64,000 bases of DNA. Origin: Pseudomonas sp. BCA17 (GTDB taxonomy: Bacteria > Pseudomonadota > Gammaproteobacteria > Pseudomonadales > Pseudomonadaceae). How positions within the stretch are numbered: the stretch's first letter is position 1; every line of letters begins with the position of its first letter. This document shows, piece by piece, positions 25,409-33,550 of the stretch. Both the position numbers and the translations under genes were made by a program. The stretch is from positions 1,827,307-1,891,306 of the forward strand of contig NZ_SGWI01000001.1 in NCBI RefSeq assembly GCF_004519405.1. Direction: 5' to 3'. The notes below the pieces were generated by a model that saw nothing but the letters and a program-made list of their open reading frames with translations, had not been told where the DNA came from and did not search any database.

Positions 25409-25657
25409 ATGCAAGCACAGAACCTAAGCAGCGGCGCCGCGAAGGCTACCACACCGGCGCGGCACCTGGTGGCCACCGCGATTATCGGCGCGGCAGTCAT
25501 CGGCTACCTGGTGCACAAAACCCCGGAATCACGCATCCGCCTTGAAAGCCTGAGCCAGATGGCCAACACCCTGGGCGAACTGAGCGAAACGGATGCGGCA
25601 GTCGTCGCTCAACTGCTCGCCAACAACGCATCCCGGGGGGCGGCGCGCCATGCCTAA
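25409..25657 (+). CDS. small single-pass membrane protein
   Basis: An 82-residue protein with one predicted membrane helix (LVATAIIGAAVIGYLVH, about residues 20-36), followed by an amphipathic helix ending in charged residues. It has no homology I recognise. It overlaps the next small gene, which supports operon membership. Confidence 0.6.
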   Translation: MQAQNLSSGAAKATTPARHLVATAIIGAAVIGYLVHKTPESRIRLESLSQMANTLGELSETDAAVVAQLLANNASRGAARHA

Positions 25658-25820
25658 GCAACCCCATTCGACCCGCGCGCGACGTTTCCCCTGGAACATC
25701 GACTACACCAGCATGTGCGACCTTTGCGATCGGTGGCGTGCGCAGGGCAACCACGAGCAATGCAGCCGGCAACGCCAACGGCTGAATGCCCATCTACGCA
25801 ATCACAAGCCTAAGCGTTAA
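25650..25820 (+). CDS. small cysteine-containing phage protein
   Basis: A 56-residue, very basic protein starting at ATG 25650, eight bases before the previous stop. It contains CDLCDRWRAQGNHEQC, a Cys/His cluster that may bind zinc. It is the last gene before a strong terminator. Function unknown. Confidence 0.55.
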   Translation: MPKQPHSTRARRFPWNIDYTSMCDLCDRWRAQGNHEQCSRQRQRLNAHLRNHKPKR

Positions 25821-25855
25821 GCCGCGTCCACCAGAAGACGCGCTTCTAAATACTT

Positions 25856-25880
25856 GGCCCGGAAACGGGCCTTTTTGTTT
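25856..25880 (+). terminator. Rho-independent terminator of the early/replication operon
   Basis: GGCCCG-GAAA-CGGGCC followed by TTTTTGTTT: a six-base GC stem, tetraloop and T-run. It closes the rightward operon and isolates the integrase. Confidence 0.85.
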
Positions 25881-25926
25881 CCGATCGTCAGACTGTCGCC
25901 ATACGAGTACAGCGTTAGGGGTTTAC

Positions 25927-27111
25927 ATGAGTGGGGTCGAAGCTCGCGGTAATTCCGTGAGAATCTATTTTCAATACGACGGCGAAAAATGCCGCGAATC
26001 GTTACCTGGAGGAAACACACCGGCGAACGTTGCCCAGGCCAAGCGCTTGCTCGCCATCATCGAATACGAAATCCAAGCTGGCATCTTTGACTACGCACGC
26101 CACTTCCCCAATTCAACCAGGCTGGTAGAAAACACCTTCGGTCATTACCTGGACATCTGGTTGCGCATCAAAGCCAACAGCGTCGCGGCATCGAGTTATC
26201 GAGGTTATGCCAACAAGGCCGAGGTACATGTACGACCGCGCTGGGGCAAAGTGCAGATCAACGCGATCGATCACCTGGACCTGCAAGAGTGGATCCAGGG
26301 CCCGCTGTCGAAAACCCTCAAAAATAAGACCATCCGCGACATTATCAGCAACGTGCGCCAGGTTTTCAGGCTCTACCGTACTCGGATGAAAGTCGCGCAC
26401 GATCCTACCGAAGGCTTGATGGTGCGCCTGCCTGACCCCGAAGCACCGGACCCGTTCACTCGTGCGGAAATCAAACAGATCCTCGACACACCGACCACTC
26501 GTACGCTTGAGTTACTGATGGTGCAGTTCATGATTTGGGCCGGTCCTCGGGTGTCTGAAACCATTGCTTTGGCGTGGGAGGACGTCGACCTGGAACAAGG
26601 GATGGTGACCTTTCGTCGATCGAAGGTGCGCGGCGCCTATCGCGTCACGAAGACGCGTCGCTCGATGCGCAAGGTTCGCCTCTTGGCGCCGGCGTGGGAT
26701 GCGTTGCGTAAGGTCGACGCACTGACCCGAAAAAGAAAAGCTGAAACTGTGGAAGTCGTGGAGCGGGACAATAAAACAGTACGCCGGCACACACTGCACT
26801 TTGTATTCTTGAACACCAAAAGCGGTTTGCCGCACGCCAACGATTTTGTCGTGCGTGACCGTTTTTTCAAAGCTCACTTGCTCGCGGCCGGGGTCCGCTA
26901 TCGTGGTCCTGGGCAATGCCGGCACACCTACGCCAGTCAGTTACTCACGACGGGCATTGCCTCAATCGATTGGATCGCTGAACAGATGGGGCATACCAAC
27001 GGTAATATGATTCGCCAGCATTATGGAACGTGGATTAATGAAGATGGGCCGGATGTAGTAGGCATGCTGCAGCTGGCCCTCAAGCTTTCGCCGGTCCCAG
27101 TTCACAACTGA
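25927..27111 (+). CDS. int: tyrosine-family integrase
   Basis: A 394-residue site-specific recombinase starting at ATG 25927. The first 60 residues (MSGVEARGNSVRIYFQYDG) are an Arm-DNA-binding domain of the DUF3596 type, followed by a SAM-like core-binding domain to about residue 165. Catalytic residues visible are Arg208 in GPRVSET, Arg332-His333 in QCRHTYAS, His356 in MGHTNG and nucleophile Tyr366 in QHYGTW. The usual first histidine of HxxR is replaced (GPGQCR), as in several phage integrases. It is the last phage gene before the attachment side and lies beyond a terminator, so it has its own promoter. Confidence 0.92.
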   Translation: MSGVEARGNSVRIYFQYDGEKCRESLPGGNTPANVAQAKRLLAIIEYEIQAGIFDYARHFPNSTRLVENTFGHYLDIWLRIKANSVAASSYRGYANKAEVHVRPRWGKVQINAIDHLDLQEWIQGPLSKTLKNKTIRDIISNVRQVFRLYRTRMKVAHDPTEGLMVRLPDPEAPDPFTRAEIKQILDTPTTRTLELLMVQFMIWAGPRVSETIALAWEDVDLEQGMVTFRRSKVRGAYRVTKTRRSMRKVRLLAPAWDALRKVDALTRKRKAETVEVVERDNKTVRRHTLHFVFLNTKSGLPHANDFVVRDRFFKAHLLAAGVRYRGPGQCRHTYASQLLTTGIASIDWIAEQMGHTNGNMIRQHYGTWINEDGPDVVGMLQLALKLSPVPVHN

Positions 27112-27300
27112 GGCGAATAAGGTCCACCGACACGACAAAACGGTCAACATCCGTCAAACGCCTGGGCGCGCTGCGGTTCAAGCCCGTGAGCGCACCGGAA
27201 TGCGCCGGGTGGCCCATTTAAACGGATGGACAGGGTTCATTCCCTTTTCATGGGACACCCTGCCTTCCAATACCTCCCCAACCGCGTGCTGGCAAGGCGA

Positions 27301-27825
27301 TTAGGGTGTCCGTCTGGATGGACTCTCTGATGATAATTGCAGCTCCCGGCGGCGCTTCGAGGCTGCTACCTCTATCGCTATTAATAGGATTTCGAGGGTG
27401 TCTTGACCCACGACACCTGCCGCTTCAACGCCCTCTAAAAAGCTCTCTGCACGTTCCTGGAGCAATGTCAGAACGTGCATATCTCCACAACAAACCAAAC
27501 CTTCCAGATGGGTGGCCAGCCTTATGCGGATCTGAACAGGAAGCTTTAACCCGTTCGCTGAGAACACAGCGCTGCCGCTGAATACCGCGCTACGGTCTTG
27601 CAAGATGGTGCATAAATCACGCAGCGGGAAATGTTCATGTACCAGTTCGCAGCCTTCACAATGGATCAGCGGCACATCAGCGTTGCTCGGCTGTTGTGAG
27701 GCTAGACAGTAGCTACAACGCACGTGCTCGTCGCGCATCAACCAGCGGTCATTCCATATGCCCAAAGCAAAATTGGCAATCGTCCTTTCATCCTTGGTGG
27801 AGACTATGTCTCGTTCGATTGTCAT
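27301..27825 (-). CDS. unknown protein with a Cys-rich zinc-binding centre
   Basis: A 174-residue protein beginning MTIERDIVSTKDERTIANFA. The middle has CSYC ... HCEGCELVHEH, a likely zinc site, followed by helices. It lies between the integrase and the receiver-domain gene and points back toward the prophage. It could be a prophage accessory gene or a remnant of an earlier insertion. I do not recognise a family. Confidence 0.55.
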   Translation of the reverse strand: MTIERDIVSTKDERTIANFALGIWNDRWLMRDEHVRCSYCLASQQPSNADVPLIHCEGCELVHEHFPLRDLCTILQDRSAVFSGSAVFSANGLKLPVQIRIRLATHLEGLVCCGDMHVLTLLQERAESFLEGVEAAGVVGQDTLEILLIAIEVAASKRRRELQLSSESPSRRTP

Positions 27826-28004
27826 GCATCCCCCTTAGCGCCGAGGGTCTACGCCCCACGCTAGAAACCGTTATTACCGATCAAAACCACGCGATCAGCG
27901 CACTCAACGCCGCATCTTTCCGAGTCATTGGCGTTGTATGCTTCAAACCCAATGTAGGCGGTTCTGGCATCCCACGCCAGTGAAGTCCGGTGTCCCCCGA
28001 TACA

Positions 28005-28047
28005 AAAAAGGCCCCAACATCGGGCTCAGGTGTGGGGGCCTTTTTGC
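28005..28047. terminator. bidirectional terminator
   Basis: AAAAAA-GGCCCC ... GGGGCC-TTTTT with paired flanks (CAACA / TGTG) makes a long stem bordered by A- and T-runs on either side. It can end transcripts from both directions between the zinc-binding unknown and the receiver gene. Confidence 0.75.
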
Positions 28048-28210
28048 ACATAAGCGGCGTTCTGTATCACGGTGTCCGAGGCCGCAAACGACCAAAAGGG
28101 GATGTACAATTTTTCCGTTTTCAACCAGATCTATCCCTCAGAAATGGCCTACACTAAAAGCCGCCAATAAGGCGTCTTGAGCAAAACAGATCGGATACAG
28201 GAACGATTCA

Positions 28211-28636
28211 ATGCACGACGAGTGGGAAAAACTTTTGCTCATCACGGGATCGGTGATAGTGGTTGAAGACGATCCAACACTTCGTTTGCTGATGGTTGAA
28301 ATCTTGTCTGAGATTGGGTTACAAACTCTCGACTTCGGCACGGCAGACGAGGCACTAACCCACATGCTGGGTATGTCGGTTAGCTGTCCACTCGTGATCG
28401 CAGATCATGGATTACCGGGCAAACTCCAAGGCGCGGACCTCATAGCGTTGATGAAGGCGAAATGGCCAACAACTGCCACGATCCTCACTTCCGGCTACGG
28501 ATTGGATCCGTCGATCGTGCCATCTTCAACTACGTACCTAAACAAGCCTTGGTCCATGAATGACTTGGTGACGGCGGTAGCAAAAGCTTTGGCTCGTCAA
28601 CTCGATCATTCACTTCAAAAAAAGCGTGACGGTTAG
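28211..28636 (+). CDS. single-domain response regulator (CheY-like)
   Basis: A 141-residue stand-alone receiver domain. The acidic pocket is E19-D20-D21, the phosphoacceptor Asp65 lies in VIADHGLPG, the switch Thr/Ser in ILTSGYG (93-94), and Lys112 in YLNKPWS. There is no output domain. Such proteins relay phosphate or act by protein contact, here with an unknown kinase since none is nearby. It lies in the 2.4-kb segment between integrase and tRNA-Ser, so it may be cargo of the mobile element. Confidence 0.85.
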   Translation: MHDEWEKLLLITGSVIVVEDDPTLRLLMVEILSEIGLQTLDFGTADEALTHMLGMSVSCPLVIADHGLPGKLQGADLIALMKAKWPTTATILTSGYGLDPSIVPSSTTYLNKPWSMNDLVTAVAKALARQLDHSLQKKRDG

Positions 28637-28714
28637 ATTCTGCTTTTTCCGTACTGGAACGACTTGGGAGCCATTATAAAAGCCGAAATAACGCCATCCG
28701 GCTGGCCATAGCAA

Positions 28715-28921
28715 TCAAAGAATTTTCTGGGGTTGGAAGGTAACAATCAGAATCGCCCAAGCCTCATACGCTAGCCTCTGGCGCAGAGTTGCTTCATTCC
28801 AAATGGAGCCAGAGACGTTGTTCGCCACTACTAGCATCATTAGATGATTTGTCGCCGCATCCAGATCCAATAGCAAGTGGTGAGATTTGTATCGAAAGTC
28901 ATCGATGTCGATCATAATCAA
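28715..28921 (-). CDS. hypothetical small protein
   Basis: A 68-residue frame starting MIMIDIDDFRYKSHH, leucine/alanine-rich with a helical middle (DAATNHLMMLVVANNV). No motif is recognised. The codon content is plausible and it runs in the same direction as the DUF1652 gene 84 bases upstream, so it may be real, but support is weak. Confidence 0.3.
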   Translation of the reverse strand: MIMIDIDDFRYKSHHLLLDLDAATNHLMMLVVANNVSGSIWNEATLRQRLAYEAWAILIVTFQPQKIL

Positions 28922-29005
28922 ACTTCTGAGTAGGACTGGTCCGATACTACGAACCTCTATTCCTCTGAAGTCAGTATGGCCTAAATATCGTGGCTTGCCT
29001 GCGCG

Positions 29006-29263
29006 TCATGTGGAAATCTTTGCCCAACCGAATTTGGTGCGTCTCACGGCCATCTCAGCTCGCAACTCGCCGATGAGTTTAGCAATCGCCCTACTGGACG
29101 TTAGCTTGTCTGTTTTGATTGCAGTAACCAGCAGTTCAACCTGACCAGAGGCAGGCTCAAACACTCTAACCCTCAACGTACCATCGGGATTCGATGTACA
29201 TGTGCAAGAAAGCGGGAGAAAACCGCATTCGATCATATGGCGCAATTCAAGAATCGAAACCAT
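29006..29263 (-). CDS. DUF1652 domain protein
   Basis: An 85-residue protein starting MVSILELRHMIECGFLPLSC, which is the DUF1652 signature, followed by CTSNPDGTLRVRVFEP and a helix LTSSRAIAKLIGELRAE. The family is found almost only in Pseudomonas, usually in several copies per genome. No function is known. Its presence beside the tRNA suggests that this part could be host DNA rather than phage. Confidence 0.82.
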   Translation of the reverse strand: MVSILELRHMIECGFLPLSCTCTSNPDGTLRVRVFEPASGQVELLVTAIKTDKLTSSRAIAKLIGELRAEMAVRRTKFGWAKIST

Positions 29264-29568
29264 GACTTACGTCCTCAAGGTCAGCGCAGATTCGATTATT
29301 GCTGAAATGATAGCAGCCAGTTTTGACGCGGCCATAAAAAAGCCGTAGTCGCGTAATCGCGTCAGATAGCTTTCGCATTGGTGTCTGGGGCTTCCATAGC
29401 CGTTACTGGGTTACCTGCGGTTGGACGGCAGCCATTTGCGGGTCTCCATTTACGCACCAAAATAGGGCCCCAGTCCCATCTCAGTCCCATATGGCCTTTT
29501 TTGAGGCGCCAAAAACCACAACCCCCCGACTTTCTCTAGGAAAATCAGGGGCTTGCGTTTTCGTAATT
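29264..29568. other. non-coding stretch next to tRNA-Ser, probable attachment flank
   Basis: No gene is visible. It contains two close copies of CAGTCCCAT (near 29471-29489) and an AT-rich run up to the tRNA 3' end. Short direct repeats beside a tRNA 3' end are typical of integrase arm or accessory sites. The exact junction cannot be set without the left end of the element. Confidence 0.4.
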
Positions 29569-29658
29569 TGGCGGTGAAGGAGAGATTCGAACTCTCGATA
29601 CAATTTCTTGTATACACACTTTCCAGGCGTGCTCCTTAAGCCACTCGGACACTTCACC
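29569..29658 (-). tRNA. tRNA-Ser (anticodon GGA)
   Basis: A 90-base serine tRNA with the long variable arm of class II tRNAs. The acceptor GGTGAAG pairs with CTTCACC, the discriminator is G and CCA is encoded. The anticodon loop CTGGAAA gives GGA, reading UCC/UCU, and the T arm contains GTTCGAATC. Its 3' end points at the prophage, the usual geometry for an integration target. Confidence 0.97.
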
Positions 29659-29696
29659 GTATCTCGGCAAACCAGTTCAGTCTGTCGAGGCGCGCT

Positions 29697-29725
29697 AATG
29701 TAGTCGAAAGCCTTTCTGATGGCAA
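29697..29725 (-). promoter_or_regulatory. sigma70 promoter of tRNA-Ser
   Basis: TTGCCA (29725-29720), a 17-base spacer and TACATT (29702-29697), followed by a GC-rich discriminator (AGCGCGCC). The leader to the tRNA is about 30 bases. A GC-rich discriminator is typical of stringently controlled tRNA promoters. Confidence 0.75.
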
Positions 29726-29993
29726 AGGTTTTTTTCAGAATTTTCATGCGGTTAGACGGTTATGTCAGTACCCGCCTGGTCAGGGCGGTGATTCTGCCAT
29801 TCTTGGGCATGGGTAACATGAGCCTGGGACAGCCGGTGCGCCCTGCTCCGGGGCGTCTACCCTTGGGTATGGCGCGAATGTCTGACTGGGTAGTCAGTCA
29901 CGACGCTTTACCGGGGCGGGCGTGGTGGGTAACGTCTGCGCACGCATTTCTATCAATAGTCTCTCTATAACAAATCCTACAAGGAACCGCGTC

Positions 29994-30686
29994 ATGAGTG
30001 AGTTGATTGCCTACCACCTCGAAGACGGTATCGCGACCCTGACCTTGAGCAACGGCAAGGTGAATGCCATTTCTCCGGCAGTGGTCAGTGAGTTTAATGC
30101 GGCGCTGGATCAGGCCGAGAAAGACCGGGCCGTGGTGGTGATCACCGGGACTCCGGGGATGCTGTCGGGTGGTTATGATTTGAAGGTGATGACTGCCGGC
30201 CCCAAAGAGGCGATCAGCCTGGTGACGTCCGGCTCGACGTTAGCGCGTCGCCTGCTGTCCCATCCGTTCCCGGTCATCGTCGCTTGCCCAGGGCATGCGG
30301 TGGCCAAGGGCGCTTTCCTGCTGTTGTCGGCGGATTATCGGATTGGTGTGGAAGGCCCGTTCAGCATCGGCCTGAACGAAGTGGCGATCGGCATGACCAT
30401 GCACCACGCCGGCATCGAGCTGGCCCGCGATCGTCTGCGCAAGTCGGCCTTTCACCGTTCGGTGATCAACGCCGAGATGTTTGATCCGCAAGGTGCGTTG
30501 GCTGCCGGCTTCCTGGACAAAGTTGTCGCCCCCGAAGAGTTGCAGGCGGCGACCCTGGAGGCGGCGCGTCAGTTGAAGAAGATCAATATGAACGCACACA
30601 AGCACACCAAGCTGAAAGTGCGCAAAGAGCTGCTGGAGGCGTTGGACGACGCCATCATCCAGGATCAGGGCCATATCCTGAACTAA
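29994..30686 (+). CDS. enoyl-CoA hydratase/isomerase family protein (crotonase)
   Basis: A 230-residue crotonase-fold protein starting at ATG 29994 after AAGGAA. Residues 60-68 (GMLSGGYDL) and 95-115 (CPGHAVAKGAFLLLSADYRIG) form the CoA-binding oxyanion-hole segments. The usual catalytic glutamates of hydratases are not obvious, so it may act on another acyl-CoA. It is monocistronic, closed by a terminator, and separate from the beta-oxidation pair further right. Confidence 0.85.
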   Translation: MSELIAYHLEDGIATLTLSNGKVNAISPAVVSEFNAALDQAEKDRAVVVITGTPGMLSGGYDLKVMTAGPKEAISLVTSGSTLARRLLSHPFPVIVACPGHAVAKGAFLLLSADYRIGVEGPFSIGLNEVAIGMTMHHAGIELARDRLRKSAFHRSVINAEMFDPQGALAAGFLDKVVAPEELQAATLEAARQLKKINMNAHKHTKLKVRKELLEALDDAIIQDQGHILN

Positions 30687-30708
30687 GTCCTTATAACTGC
30701 GGCACCGA

Positions 30709-30734
30709 AGCCCGACCTTGAGTCGGGCTTTTTC
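30709..30734 (+). terminator. Rho-independent terminator after crotonase gene
   Basis: AGCCCGAC-CTTGA-GTCGGGCT followed by TTTTC: an eight-base stem and short T-run 22 bases after the stop codon. Confidence 0.85.
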
Positions 30735-30898
30735 TTGCAAACAAATCAGAATCGTCTCTAGCCGCTCTAATCGGGCTGTATCGGCACATATTGAAACATG
30801 TGCTCAAACATCGCCTATCTCCTACGTCTGTAGGGGCAATTGCCGAATACAGTGCACATCCGTACACTGCGCCACCTTTGTCCCGATAGGCCGTGTCG

Positions 30899-31621
30899 AT
30901 GCTATTTCTGTTACGTATGTTGTTGATGGGCCTGCACTTTATCGTCGCCGGCGTGTTGGGCGTGGTGCTGGGTATTTGCCGACCGTTCAACCCGGACAAC
31001 AGTCGCCTGTGCGCCCGCCTGTACGCCCTGCCCGCCATGTGGATCCTGCGTCTGAACGTTAAGGCGGATGTCGACTCGTTGCGCAACAAACCCGGCACGT
31101 GCGTGATCATCGCTAACCACCAGTCCAACTATGACTTGTTTGTGTTCGGCACCGTGGTGCCGCACCGCACGGTGTGCATCGCCAAGAAGAGCCTGAAATG
31201 GGTGCCGCTGTTCGGCCAGTTGTTCTGGCTGGCGGGCAATGTGTTGATCGACCGAGGCAACGCACATAAGGCGCGCCGTGCGATGCTCACCACCACCCAT
31301 ACATTGCAGCATGAGGACACGTCGATCTGGGTGTTCCCGGAAGGCACCCGCAACCTGGGCAACGGTCTGTTGCCGTTCAAGAAAGGCGCATTCCATATGG
31401 CGATTGCGGCCGGAGTGCCTATCGTGCAGGTGTGCGTGAGCAATTACGTCACGCATATGCAGCTCAATCGCTGGAACAGCGGCGATGTGCTCATACGTTC
31501 GTTGCCGCCGATTCCTACGACTGGGCTGACTTCGGATGACATCCCTCAGTTGATGCAGGCTTGCCAGAAGCAAATGGATGAATGCATCGCGCAGATGGAT
31601 CGTGAGCTGCAGGCTGCTTGA
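30899..31621 (+). CDS. plsC: 1-acyl-sn-glycerol-3-phosphate acyltransferase (PlsC-like)
   Basis: A 240-residue membrane acyltransferase that adds the second acyl chain in phosphatidic acid synthesis. The ATG at 30899 has AGG eight bases upstream and is preferred to a GTG six bases earlier. Residues 2-27 form a membrane anchor. The HX4D catalytic motif is in NHQSNYD and the substrate-binding motif in VFPEGTR, followed by FKKGAFHMA. Pseudomonas genomes carry several PlsC paralogues, so the symbol is by family. Confidence 0.87.
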   Translation: MLFLLRMLLMGLHFIVAGVLGVVLGICRPFNPDNSRLCARLYALPAMWILRLNVKADVDSLRNKPGTCVIIANHQSNYDLFVFGTVVPHRTVCIAKKSLKWVPLFGQLFWLAGNVLIDRGNAHKARRAMLTTTHTLQHEDTSIWVFPEGTRNLGNGLLPFKKGAFHMAIAAGVPIVQVCVSNYVTHMQLNRWNSGDVLIRSLPPIPTTGLTSDDIPQLMQACQKQMDECIAQMDRELQAA

Positions 31622-31651
31622 ACACCGCCTGGGGGCGCTTCGCACCCCAGC

Positions 31652-31667
31652 GCGAGCAAGCTCGCTC
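31652..31667. repeat. Pseudomonas REP-type palindrome
   Basis: GCGAGCAAGCTCGCTC, the core of the REP sequence common in P. fluorescens-group intergenic regions, flanked by related GGGGCGC / GCACCCC bases. Here it lies between plsC and corA. Confidence 0.75.
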
Positions 31668-31762
31668 ACCACAAAAAGCTCGTCGCAATGACAGCTACGA
31701 AGGAACGTCATTCAAGCTAAGCTGCCCAACATCTGTCATCCCAATAAGAAGCGATCAGCACC

Positions 31763-32734
31763 ATGGGTAGAGTTGTTGCGGCCGCCGTCTACAGCGCCGG
31801 TAAGAAAGTCACCGATATCACCCTCGACGAAGGCGCGGCCTGGGCCGCCAAACCCGACCACTTTGTATGGATCGGCCTTGAAGAACCCAACGCTCAGGAG
31901 CTGGCCAATCTGCAACGCCAGTTCAACCTGCATGAACTGGCCATCGAAGATGCCCTGGAAAAACACAGCCGCCCGAAGCTGGAAACCTTCGGCGATGCGC
32001 TGTTTATCGTCACTTATTCACCCGTGCGCGAAAACGGCAAGCTGCTGTTTATCGAAACCCATATCTTCGCCGGCAACGGCTACATCATTACCGCCCGCAA
32101 TGGTCATTCGGCATCCTACGGCTATGTACGCCAGCGTTGTGAGGCACGGCCACTGTTGCTGGAGCATGGGGAAGATTTCGTACTCTATGCACTGCTGGAT
32201 TTCGTCACCGAGAATTACCAACCGGTGAGCGAAGCGATCCATGCCGAGATCGATGAGCTGGAACGCAACGTACTGTGCAGTTCGCTGAGTGAGCGTGATA
32301 TCCAGAATTTGCACGGCTTGCGCCGCGACGTGCTGCGGCTCAAGCGCTACGTCGCCCCGATGGTGGAGATCAGTCAGGAGTTGCAGAAGCTGAGCTTCCC
32401 GTTTATCGACAAAAACATGCGCCCGTATTTCCGCGACGTGCAGATCCACGTGACACGTCAAATGGAAGACCTCACCACCTTGCGCGATATCGCCAGCCAG
32501 ACCATTGAGATCGGTGTGTTGCTGGAGGCTTCGCGTCAAAGCGTAGTGCAACGCAAGTTCGCCGCGTGGGCAGCGATCCTCGCGTTCCCCACGGCGGTGG
32601 CGGGGATTTATGGGATGAACTTCCAGAACATGCCCGAGCTGCAATGGCACTACGGCTATTTTGCAGTGCTCGGGTTTATCGCGGTGGGCTGTACCGGTTT
32701 GTGGGCCAGCTTCAAGCGTTCGGGCTGGCTTTAA
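31763..32734 (+). CDS. corA: CorA-family magnesium/cobalt transporter
   Basis: A 323-residue CorA-type channel. A large cytoplasmic N-terminal domain ends in the long stalk helix (about residues 215-270). Two membrane helices follow, with the signature YGMNFQNMPEL joining them near residue 283 and a second helix GYFAVLGFIAVGCTGLW. The basic end KRSGWL stays in the cytoplasm. Inner membrane pentamer taking up Mg2+. Confidence 0.92.
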   Translation: MGRVVAAAVYSAGKKVTDITLDEGAAWAAKPDHFVWIGLEEPNAQELANLQRQFNLHELAIEDALEKHSRPKLETFGDALFIVTYSPVRENGKLLFIETHIFAGNGYIITARNGHSASYGYVRQRCEARPLLLEHGEDFVLYALLDFVTENYQPVSEAIHAEIDELERNVLCSSLSERDIQNLHGLRRDVLRLKRYVAPMVEISQELQKLSFPFIDKNMRPYFRDVQIHVTRQMEDLTTLRDIASQTIEIGVLLEASRQSVVQRKFAAWAAILAFPTAVAGIYGMNFQNMPELQWHYGYFAVLGFIAVGCTGLWASFKRSGWL

Positions 32735-33456
32735 ACCTTGGCCTCGGATTTGTGCGCCACAAAACGCATCATCCATTCCGCCACGGTGACGCCGTGGTGG
32801 TCGCGTTCCAGGCTGGCGACGCCATGGGTGTAGACCTTCTCACCCAAGGTTGTCTGAAGAATCTCCAGCAGCTCGCGGGAATAGTCATGGACGAATTCCG
32901 GGTGCCCCTGGAAGCACAGCACCTGATCGCCAATGTGATACGCCGCAAACGGGCAAAACGCGCTGGACGCAATGACCGTGGCGTTTTCCGGCAGCGTGGT
33001 CACTTGGTCCTGGTGGCTGATCAATAGCGTCAACTCTTCCACTTCAGGGCTCATCCACGGCGCCTTGGCATCGAGCTTGTAGTCGTGGATGCCCATGCCC
33101 CAGCCCTGCCCGGCGCGCTCGGTCTTGCCGCCGAGCAGCAGCGCCAGCAACTGGTGACCGAAGCAGATACCCAGCAGCTTGTCGCCACGCTCGTAACGTT
33201 CGAGCAGGTAGGTCTTGAGGGTCTGGATCCAGGGGTCGGTACCAAAGGAGTCGGCCTTGCTGCCAGTGACCAGGTAGGCATCAAACACTTCATCTTCCGG
33301 CGGGTATTCGCCCTGCACGACGTTGTAGATGACAAATTCGGCGGCAATCGGCTGCTTGGAGAACAGGCGCTTGAACATCTGCCCGTACCCTTGGTATTGA
33401 TCGATCAAGCCTGGACGCAGGATATCGGTTTCCAGGATACAGACGCGTAGCGACAT
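32731..33456 (-). CDS. class I glutamine amidotransferase (GMP synthase-like)
   Basis: A 241-residue stand-alone GATase1 domain starting at ATG 33456. The nucleophile Cys98 lies in GICFGHQLL, the oxyanion turn in LVTGSKADSFG, and the His-Glu pair in FQGHPEF. There is no synthase domain, so it is not guaA. Such proteins often hydrolyse gamma-glutamyl compounds in polyamine or detoxification pathways. It overlaps the corA stop by four bases on the opposite strand. Confidence 0.85.
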   Translation of the reverse strand: MSLRVCILETDILRPGLIDQYQGYGQMFKRLFSKQPIAAEFVIYNVVQGEYPPEDEVFDAYLVTGSKADSFGTDPWIQTLKTYLLERYERGDKLLGICFGHQLLALLLGGKTERAGQGWGMGIHDYKLDAKAPWMSPEVEELTLLISHQDQVTTLPENATVIASSAFCPFAAYHIGDQVLCFQGHPEFVHDYSRELLEILQTTLGEKVYTHGVASLERDHHGVTVAEWMMRFVAHKSEAKV

Positions 33457-33550
33457 AAAAAATACCTGACACGGTGATGGGAATAATGCACACCCCAGAG
33501 CCTGCCTTGAAACCCCTCCACAAGGCAAGCCCCGCACATGCCCAAAACCG

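Noticed and set aside
29719..29970. 83-codon frame between the tRNA and the crotonase gene
   Set aside because: It overlaps the tRNA promoter, has no ribosome site of note and low-complexity content; probably leader DNA.
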